Below, piece after piece: positions 56,384-64,000 of a stretch of DNA of 64,000 bases (the stretch's first letter is position 1; every line of letters begins with the position of its first letter). A program made the position numbers and the translations under genes. The notes beneath the pieces were generated by a model. The model did not search any database. It was not told the origin of the DNA and saw only the letters and a program-made list of their open reading frames with translations. This DNA is from Selaginella moellendorffii (Eukaryota > Streptophyta > Lycopodiopsida > Selaginellales > Selaginellaceae): contig NW_003314302.1 in NCBI RefSeq assembly GCF_000143415.4, positions 832,085-896,084 on the forward strand. Reading direction: 5' to 3'.

Positions 56384-56765
56384 GGAGGATCCCAAAGACT
56401 TGTTGGATGCCATCAACAAAGCTGTTCGATGTGACAATCGTCTCTTTGAGCATCGTCAGGAAAGTCGCCGTGCCGCTGTTTTTCTGTCCCAGACTTAGGA
56501 ATCCCAGCTTGAGTCTTTGGGGCACACTCCTGAACCTACTGCTCCGGTCCCGATGGATATTTCTGGTACTCCCCGACTCATCAAAGGGAAGTTGAGTCAT
56601 GCTGAGAAGCAATGTCGAATATCTCATAATCTTTGCCTCTACTATGCTGATCCTAATCACAAAGCAGCTATGTGTCCCAAGAAGCCTCCCCGACTACTCG
56701 AGTTCACTCTGCCTCAAAATCCACCTTTGTTGCAATTGGGAAACGACCATGTCCAAACAGAGTAG
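56384..56765 (+). pseudogene. gag, C-terminal part with degenerate zinc knuckle
   Basis: 'DPKDLLDAINKAVR...NRLFEHRQESR' continues gag. A TAG at 56496-56498 replaces a likely CAG codon. The zinc knuckle reads 'CLYYADPNHKAAMC': the second Cys of CX2CX4HX4C is Tyr (TGT to TAT), so it would not bind zinc. Confidence 0.85.
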
Positions 56766-56779
56766 GAGCTGTCTGTTTG

Positions 56780-57360
56780 GACTCCCCAAATAAAAATCAC
56801 TTTTCTTCTTTATCAAGCTCCTCACCACCTTTCATCAAAGCCACCACCAATACCCGCAACTTCCGCGTCCCATGTCTCCTTTCTTTCACCGGACAATCAG
56901 GACTCAAGGTTTTGGCGCTACTGGACTCGGGTGCAACTTCCTGCTTCATGGACATGGACTTTGCTGCCCGACATCATGTTCCTCTTTCTTCTACCATACG
57001 GGATCTGAGGGTTGAAGGCATCGGCGGGCATTTTGTGTCTCCATCTTCTAGACTTAGGGAAATGTTGCCTGTTCGAGTACACATCGGGTCCACCGTCACC
57101 GATATCACCTTCAACATCATCAACAGCAAGTCCTCCTTTATGGTGCTTGGTCTTCCTTGGTTTCAACTACATCAGCCTCAGATCTGTTGGAAGGAATTAC
57201 AACTCATCTCTCCCACATCACCATCTCCCACGACTTCCCCTATTGTTCATCGAGTCCAAATCAGGAAAAGTTTCCTAAACTCAAATCGGGGTTCTGTTCT
57301 TGACTCTACGAAGTTTTCACCCTCTTCTTGTTCCTCTCTTCCATCTTACACTAGATAGTA
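56780..57360 (+). pseudogene. Aspartic protease region of gypsy pol
   Basis: 'VLALLDSGATSCFMDMDFA' carries the DSG active site, followed by 'VEGIGG' and 'FMVLGLPWFQLHQPQICW', the 'LG.PWL...P.IDW' motif at the end of gypsy proteases. Confidence 0.88.
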
Positions 57361-57399
57361 TCCTCGTCTCATCATTCCATTTAGTCGTACGCCTCCTCC

Positions 57400-59240
57400 T
57401 ATCTCCACAATCACTATGAAAGAACTCCTTTATGAAGAACTTATTTTCCTTTTTGCTTTGCATGTTTCTCCTGTCAGTCTTCTTGAGAAGTATCATGATT
57501 TTGAGGATGTGTTTGATAAGAAAAAAGCTAGTGTACTGCCTTTTCATCAGCCTTATGACTGTCCTATTGATTTATAGGAAGGAGCATCACCTCCGTGGGG
57601 GCCTATCTACGGGTTATCCCCATCTGAGCTTAAGGCCCTCAAAGAGTACGTGGATGAGAACCTTGCCTCGGGGTACATTCAGCATTCACAGTCCCTGGCT
57701 GGAGCGCCTGTCTTCTTTGTCAAGAAGAAGGATGGGAGTTTGCGGCTAGTCATTGACTACTAAGGTTTGAACAAGGTGACTGTTCGGAACCGTTATCCGC
57801 TGCCCCTGATCTCGGACCTGTTGGAATGCCTCGGTGGTGCCCGCTTCTTCACCAAGATTGACCTTTGTGGAGCATACAACTTGGTCCGGATCCGGCCTGG
57901 TGATGAATGGAAGACTGCATTCTGAACCCGCTATGGCCACTTCGAGTACACTGTCATGCCATTTGGCTTGACAAATGCTCCAGCAGTTTTCCAACACATG
58001 GCGAATGACGTCTTTTGGGAGTTTCTTGATTAGATGGTGATCGTCTACCTCGATAACATCCTTATCTACTCAAAAACTCAGGAGGAGCACGACGAACATG
58101 TACGCAAGGTGCTGGCGAAGTTGCGAGAACACGGCCTATACGCGAAGCTTGAGAAATGTTCCTTTGATCAGCAGTCTGTGGAGTTCCTTGGGTACATTGT
58201 CACTCTTGAGGGTATCATGATGGATCCTGCCAAAGTCAAGACTATTCTCAAATGGGAGCCTCCACAATTAATGTCGGACGTTCAGGTTTTCCTTGGCTTC
58301 GCCAACTTCTACCGCAAATTCATTGATCACTACTCTGACATTGTCCTTCCTCTCACGCATCTCACTCGCAAAGATGTTCCCTTCTCTTGGTTTGCTGCTG
58401 CCCAGCAGGCCTTCGACACACTCAAGGCGGCCTTTAGTTCTACTCCCGTCTTGATCCACGCTAATCCCTCACAACCTTTCTTCATCGAGGCTGACACCTC
58501 CGACTTTGCCATCAGTGCTGTGCTGTCTCAACTCGGAGCGGATCACGAACTTCATCCGATCTCTTTCCATTCTCGGAAATTCCAGCCTGCGAAGATCAAT
58601 TACAAAATCCATGACAAGGAGCTCCTTGCCATCGTGGATTCCTTTGATGCTTTATTTCGTTAAAGTGGGACTTATTCAGTAAAGTGGGACATTAATTAGC
58701 ATGTGTCCACATGCCATTTCCTAGTACTTAATTAATATTTATTAATATTTCTATCAGTTTTTTAATTTATTTTTTTATATTTCACAATATTATAACACAA
58801 AATCATATGAAAAGTTTTTAATTTATAAATTATAAAGCTAAAACTTCAATTTTTTATTGTTGTTATAAAAATGGCATGTGGCCACACACCATAAGTGGGA
58901 TAATGAAAAGTTCCACTTTAACGAAATAAAGCATTTTGGAGAGTGGCACCGTTTCTTGGAGGGGGCGGGCCATCAAACAACAGTCTAGACGGATCACAAA
59001 AATCTCGAGTACTTTGCCACTTCCCGAGTTTTGAGCCATTGTCAAGCAAGGTGGGCACAATTCCTGAGTCGGTTTGACTTTGTTATCAAGTACAGACTTG
59101 GAAAGTTTCAAGGCCTTCGTGATGCTCTTTCAAGGCGCTCCTATCTTAGTCTCAGGCCTGGTAATCCTGCCTTCGATCAACAGGATCAAGTTATCCTTGG
59201 TCATGATCGGCTTCAAGTTATGGCAATTTCCCTGGCCCCT
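57400..59240 (+). pseudogene. Reverse transcriptase and RNase H of gypsy pol, stop-broken
   Basis: RT: 'SGYIQHSQSLAGAPVFFVKK' type start, '[16 protein letters not shown]', '[14 protein letters not shown]', '[20 protein letters not shown]', 'MVIVYLDNILIYS' (the catalytic YLDD is YLDN here) and 'FLGFANFYRKFI'. RNase H: 'FFIEADTSDFAISAVLSQ', 'YKIHDKELLAIV', then after the MITE '[17 protein letters not shown]'. Stops TAA 57761, TGA 57923 and TAG 58031 fall at conserved codons. Confidence 0.92.
58651..58930. mobile_element. MITE-like insertion with inverted termini
   Basis: 280 bp, AT-rich, inserted in the RNase H region. Terminal inverted repeats 'tttatttcgttaaagtggga' (58651-58670) and its complement (58911-58930) are near-perfect over 20 bp. 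A second inner pair, 'agcatgtgtccacatgccatt' split around 58698-58718 against 58871-58890, makes the ends fold further. The TSD is unclear because the flanks extend the palindrome. Confidence 0.75.
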
Positions 59241-59252
59241 TAGGACTCCTCC

Positions 59253-60460
59253 TTGATGGATGTGATCAGAAACGATCTTCAATCCGATGACCTCGCCAGC
59301 GACATTTTCCCCCATCTTCAGGCTGGACACTCAGTGACTCCCGACTGCCGGCGATTTGATGAGTTCGAGTTCTTAGATGGCTTGTTGTACCATGGGGAGC
59401 AGCTTTACGTTCCTAAAGGTGATGCTCGAAGGTTGGTCCTGATGGCATGCCACGATAGCCCGATTGCTGGTCACTTCAGCATCGCAAAGACCTATGAGCT
59501 AGTTGTACGGGACTTTTGGTGGCCTCACATGGACAATTACATCAAAACTTTTGTTACCTCTTGTGACACTTGCGCCCGAAATAAAGTACCTTGCCACCTT
59601 CCTTCAGGTTTGCTTCGTTCTCTCCTGATCCCTTCAGATCTTTGGGAATCCATCTCCATGGATTTCTTGAGTGATCTTTCGAGTTCTAGAGGCTTCAACA
59701 GCATTTTAGTCGTGGTGGATCGCTTCACAAAGATGGCGCACTTCCTGCCATGTACCAAGGAGTTTTCGGGCGAGGACATGGCAAAACTGGTATTCAGGGA
59801 AATTTTACAACTTCATGGGATTCCTGCAGATGTGGTTTCGGATCGGGGACCTCAGTTCATCTCTCATTTCTGGCAATGATTTTTGCAACTGCTTGGAGTG
59901 AAGGCCAACCTCTCTTCGGCGTATCATCCTCAAACTGATGGACAGTCAGAGCGAATGATTCAGACGTTAGAACAATTCCTAAGGTGCTTCATCAACTATC
60001 ATCAGGATGACTAATTCAATATCCTTCCCCTTGCTGAGTTCTCCTATAACAACTCTGTTCACTCCTCTCTTCGAGTTTCTCCCTTCTTTGCGAACTCTGG
60101 CCGAAATCCCCGATTCAATCTCTCACTTCCTTCTCCATCCAAATCCTCTCATTCAAATCCCCGCTCTGAGACATTTGTCTCCAACCTCCAGGAAATCCAC
60201 AACTCCATCTCCTTCCACCTCCATCGTGCTCAGGAATCTCACAAAACATTTGCCAATGCCCATCGTCAGGATTGTCCCCCTTACAATATTGGGGATAAAG
60301 TCTGGCTCCTCGGGCAAAATATCTCCACCACCAGGCCATGTCCCAAACTCGATTTCAAATGCCTCGGTCTTTTCCCTATCACTGCTATCATTAATCCTAT
60401 TACTTATCACCTTGCACTTCCCTCCTCTTATCAAATTCACCCCGTTTTTCACTCCTCTCT
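59253..60460 (+). pseudogene. Integrase region of gypsy pol
   Basis: Zinc-binding 'HDSPIAGHFSIAKTYELV' ... 'CDTCARNK', catalytic core with 'ISMDFLSDLSSSRGFNSILV', 'VVDRFTKMAHFLPC', 'GIPADVVSDRGPQFISHFW', and '[20 protein letters not shown]', so the DDE residues are present. Stops at 59877 (TGA) and 60012 (TAA). Confidence 0.93.
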
Positions 60461-60524
60461 CCTTAAGCCTTATATTCCCAGTCCTATTCCAAATCGAGTC
60501 ATTCCTCCGCCTCCATCAGTGTAG

Positions 60525-60700
60525 CTCGAGGATGGGTATGAGTACGAGGTTCAGGACATCCTTGATTCCAAGATCTCACGGTCTAAACTCTACTATCTGG
60601 TCGACTAGAAGGGTTATGGACCTAAAGAACACACTTAGGAACCTGCGGACAACCTGATTCATTCTTCTGACCTTGTTTAGGACTTCCACCGCCACTATCC
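60525..60700 (+). pseudogene. Chromodomain at the end of gypsy integrase
   Basis: 'YEVQDILDSKISRSKLYYLV' then D-stop-KGYGPKEHT-stop-EPADNLI. Both stops (60606-60608, 60636-60638) sit where chromodomains have Trp. A third (60678-60680) replaces a likely Gln. Chromodomains target integration to modified histones (established). Confidence 0.9.
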
Positions 60701-60815
60701 TTCTCGTCTCAGTCCTCATTCTTTTTCTCCATCTCCCGTCCCTCGCTGCCCATCTCATCCTCCTCTTCATTCTCATTCACGTCCTCGTTCCACTCGTTCT
60801 TGAGGAGGGGGTGCT

Positions 60816-61202
60816 ATCAGGAATCCCCCAATTCATACCACATTCCTGAATCTCGTTGGATTCCTGACCTGCAGACCACATTCCTGATTCTCGAGACACT
60901 TCCCTATTCCTGACTCTCGAGACTTTTCCCTATTCCTGACTCTCTGATTTCATGTACGATTCCTGAGTCTTGAGCCACATTCCTGATGATGATGTGGCGC
61001 CTCCTTGACCTTAGCTATATTTAGGCCGTCCTCGATCCAAGAGTGGTAGAGCTTCATCAACCTATAGTATATATAGGTTAGCCTTGTTCCATTTCTCCAC
61101 AATTTGAATCAACACCAGTCTAAGGCTTCTTCTTTTGTTTCCATTAGCTTTTCTCTTTGTCTTTTGCATTTTCCAGTCTTGATCTTGTTGGGGGTCTTGA
61201 TA
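60816..61202 (+). repeat. 3' LTR of the young gypsy element
   Basis: TATCAGG...TTGATA, 387 bp, preceded by a polypurine tract (about 60803-60812). The terminal dinucleotides TG/CA are mutated to TA/TA. Confidence 0.95.
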
Positions 61203-62830
61203 GATAAAGTTCTTTATGATATGCTGAAGGTGACTACTGACTTCATTGATGATCTATTGATCCACTTGAGGGGACATGGGAGGAACACATTTATAATATT
61301 TGTAAAGTGTTGGATCGGCTGTGGGAAGTTAATTTAAAGTTGAAATAATCAAAGTGCGTGTTTGGGTCTAAGAACATCACTTATCTTAGATACCATATTT
61401 CTCATAAAAGTTTGCAAGTTGATTTTGACAAACTTATGGCCATTTTAAAGTTTGGTTTGAGCAATACTTTAGCAACTTTTCAGTAGATGATGGACAAGGT
61501 TCTTTGGGATATGTTGGAAGTGGCTGTTAACTTCATTGATAATGTCTTGATCCACTCGAAAAGGATATAAAAGGAGCATATCCATGATATTTGAAAGGTG
61601 TTGAATTTACTATGGAAATTTTATTTAAAACTAAAGTTGTCTAAATATATATTTGGGTTCAAGGATATGACTTATCTTAGGTATTATATTTATTGTGAGC
61701 GTTTGAGGTTGATCATGATAAATTTGTGGTTGTTCTAAAGTTCTATACTCCAAAGTGTGTGAATGATCTACAATGCTTCCTATGCAGTATTTCAATTATT
61801 TTGTTGATCATTTTTTTAATCAGCTTTCACCATTATGAGATTTGCTGAAGTCATCAATGTTATCTTTCATTTAGTTTAAAGATTGCAAATAAGCCTTTAT
61901 GGATCTCAAAGAGCTGTTGATAATTCCTTTAGTTTTGGCATATCTTTAACTTTTCATTTAGGTGTAAATGCTTCAAATATTGATCTTGGAGGTATCTTAA
62001 TGCAAAAAAGTACAAGTGAGCCTAGTTAACGTCATTCCATTCCATACATCAACCATACATTATAACTAACAGAGGTAAATTACTCCACAATAAAGAAGTG
62101 TTTAGTAGTAGTTTAGGGTTTTAAGAAGTTTCATATATACTTGTATAATATTATTAAGAAGGTCAATCATACTACTCAATGCACCATGAAGCTTTTGATA
62201 TATGATTTTGAGATTACTCATTGCCTAGGGAGTTTTATGGCTAATGTTGATATCCTTTCTCAAGCCCCTCTCCTTTATTCATTCTTTTCTCCTATTGAAG
62301 TGAAATCAATTGCTCAAGTAGTTCTCAAATACAAACCAAAGCCCTTATCGGTTTTCAAAGGAGTGAATGACTATAAGGTGGTGGAGGATTGATTTTACGA
62401 TATAGAGGATTACTTCTGAGTGTTGTGATTACCGAGCTCAGAGAAGGTCCCATATGCATACTTGGTAGATAATACCAAATCTTGGTAGAAAACAACAAAG
62501 GCTAATGAAAGATCGGTGGCCACTTGGGAAATGATGAAAGCAAATATCCGTGTGATTTATGTTCCTTCGAATGCTACTCTACACCTAAGGGATAACTAAG
62601 TAGGCTGAAACAAACCAGAACTATTCAAGAGCATGTGAATGTGTTTATGGCAAAGAAGATATTTGTCATAGATATGGGTGATATGGATGTGTTCCATGCC
62701 TTTATATCAGACTTGCAAACCTATACTTGAGGCAAGGTAATGCATTGGAACCCGAAGCATTGCATGCAGTTATTAATGTGTATTTCAACAATAATCTGCA
62801 AAAAAAGAACACAACGGAGTCAAGGTCCAA
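61203..62830 (+). pseudogene. Old Ty3/gypsy pol remnant: RT end and RNase H
   Basis: Continues the RT from 46792: 'KVLYDMLKVTTDFIDDLLIH'. A second, diverged copy of the same RT block follows at 61451-61570 ('QMMDKVLWDMLEVAVNFID' with one stop), so the segment is internally duplicated. RNase H traces: 'ASNIDLGGILMQKS' (about 61965-62005) and 'YDFEITHCLGSFMANVDILS' (about 62195-62255). Strongly AT-shifted. Confidence 0.8.
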
Positions 62831-63724
62831 TTGGATTGAGCTGTTTGCAACTTGATTACAAGTTTTTATCTAAGTTGAGTGGTGGGAGGTTGTATAGCTA
62901 GTCTATGTGTATATGTGTGTCCAGTGTATATGTCATATAAGTCCTCTGTACATACTCCCTTCTTCACTTGTGATCTCATTCCATTAGCTTATCAATCTCC
63001 TCTTTCACGAATTCGGACTTGGCACAAAGTGCCTCATATGAGCTGCAGCAGCACTTATGACCAATTATCTCCTTCGTCATCTCCAGGATAGCCTCGGGCT
63101 GCTCAAGCTTGCAGAGACTCTTGCAGAACAACCTGATGCCAAATGCCGAGAATCTGTTCGACAGGATGGTCCGGACCGATTGCAAGCTGGACATGGGATT
63201 TGGTAGCCTGTGTACATAACCAAGCAAGCACAGTAGAGACGCTGGACAAGATACTGAGTGAACCCTTGAGTTCGGCCAGTCTGAGCATGATGCTTGAGTA
63301 CCATGCAAGCCCTAAAGTTCTTTGAACAGATGAGTCGGGAAGGCTACAACCACATCCAAGCTTAATATGTCCATGTCCTCTCAGCTACTTTTGATCTGCC
63401 GGTTAACACAGTAAACTAAATGGGCTTTGTACCTGCTAATGAAATGTTATCAGGGCGTAATTTTTCACATAAACCTTATTTTTTGCTCAAGATACCGGAT
63501 CACCAATATCCCTGCAGCTTCCACCAGATGCCCTTCTTGGGCAGCTGCATTAAGAAGGCAGGGTGTTGACCGAGTCTATTTTGACCATCCATGTATGCAA
63601 GCAAGAATAGCAGAGCGAGCGGGCTTTGCTACCTACTTAGACGCATTCTTCGAGCGGCAAGAGAGAGCTGTGAGGGAGCGAGAGAGAGAGACGCCGAGAC
63701 GCCGAGAGAGCGAGCAGAGCGTGA
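62831..63724. other. Region with uncertain coding content
   Basis: A 110-codon minus frame (62976-63308) has no recognisable domain. On the minus strand near 63560-63500 a short stretch reads 'LLNAAAQEGHLVEAA', like one ankyrin repeat, in a broken context. 63655-63720 is a GA-rich tract typical of plant 5' leaders. Confidence 0.35.
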
Positions 63725-63931
63725 ATGCCTGTCTGGCTCGATTTTGTCCTTGTCGTGCTGATAGCCATTTGCTGCATTCTGGGACTCGAATTCTTCGACA
63801 CCCTGGATCCAACCCGCAGTGTTGTTGCAAGCTTGGGTTTCTTGGCCGCAGCATCTTTCAGTGGATCTGGCACTAGCCACACTTGCAGCTCTTTTTCGAG
63901 AGCTTTGCCTCACCACCAACTCATTCATTAG
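63725..63931 (+). CDS. Possible first exon of a membrane or secreted protein
   Basis: The ATG follows a GA-rich leader-like tract and opens with 'MPVWLDFVLVVLIAICCILG', a signal anchor, then 'LEFFDTLDP'. Beyond about residue 32 the composition looks less coding, and a splice donor may lie there, with further exons right of the window. The antisense frames at 63629-63952 are less convincing. Confidence 0.3.
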   Translation: MPVWLDFVLVVLIAICCILGLEFFDTLDPTRSVVASLGFLAAASFSGSGTSHTCSSFSRALPHHQLIH

Positions 63932-64000
63932 TCTGCGAAGCCTAACGCTCACTTAAATTGGAGCTAGGTTCCTTTGAAGAGGCTGAGTCCTCTCTTCACC

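Larger units (their letters stand above)
46793..61202 (+). mobile_element. Ty3/gypsy chromovirus-type LTR retrotransposon (with nested insertions)
   Basis: Flanked by TSD gataa (46788-46792 and 61203-61207). LTRs of 387 bp each (46793-47179, 60816-61202) differ at roughly 17 positions by eye (about 4%). The polypurine tract 'gaggaggggg' lies just before the 3' LTR. Internal order gag, protease, RT, RNase H, integrase, chromodomain defines a chromovirus. Split by a TRIM-1 array, the 7.5-kb composite and a MITE. Without these the element is about 5.6 kb. Coding parts carry many stops, so it cannot move on its own. Confidence 0.95.

Overview
This is nuclear DNA of a land plant, most likely a lycophyte close to Selaginella moellendorffii. 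The evidence is: GC-rich plant genes with very short GT-AG introns (mostly 49-85 nt), plant-typical families (MASE1 hybrid histidine kinase, MATE transporter, patatin, FNR, F-box, PPR fragments), TATA-box promoters, and AT-rich intergenic DNA full of LTR-retrotransposon debris. The species is inferred; gene content and intron size are seen directly.

Layout. 1-1180: 5' part of a membrane-anchored acidic protein gene (minus), running off the left edge. 1181-9013: AT-rich gene-poor DNA with one LTR-like repeat (about 3227-4330). 9014-11933: six-exon MASE1 hybrid histidine kinase (minus). 12314-12412: (TA)n microsatellite. 12498-13506: frameshifted aerolysin/natterin-like pseudogene (minus). 14130-14790: mosaic of shuffled pieces of the MATE and histidine-kinase genes found elsewhere in the window. 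15687-16028: small secreted Asn-rich protein. 16194-16279: tRNA-Leu(CAA). 16370-20080: gene graveyard (PPR, GMC oxidoreductase and Copia fragments). 20264-21745: RCC1-repeat gene with an in-frame stop. 21919-22726: acyl-protein-thioesterase-like hydrolase. 22830-25380: AT-rich, with a decayed second RCC1 copy. 25394-27584: MATE transporter. 28992-30011: secreted B-lectin protein flanked by a direct duplication. 31252-32580: F-box protein. 32906-36428: Integrator subunit 8. 37103-38996: patatin-like lipase, divergently transcribed from INTS8 across a region with three G-boxes. 39568-40479: intronless ferredoxin-NADP reductase.

40500-62880 is a nested retrotransposon cluster that can be unpacked from target-site duplications (TSDs). 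An old Ty3/gypsy element (44514-about 62830) was hit by an LTR-like 'family B' element (about 45219-46740), which itself took a 570-bp TRIM (45878-46447, TSD ctccc). It was also hit by a younger chromodomain gypsy element (46793-61202, 387-bp LTRs, TSD gataa). That element contains a tandem TRIM array (47671-48662, TSD ctcga), a 7.5-kb composite non-coding element with inverted LTR arms (48871-56383, TSD ggagg) and a small MITE-like insertion (58651-58930). Next to its 5' LTR the young gypsy element has no tRNA-type primer-binding site. Instead it has a 15-nt segment complementary to the predicted 5' end of its own transcript, which suggests Tf1/sushi-type self-priming.

The genes are independent eukaryotic transcription units, not operons. 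All boundaries were read by eye; splice sites were chosen for GT-AG (once GC-AG) consensus, reading-frame continuity and fit to the protein family.
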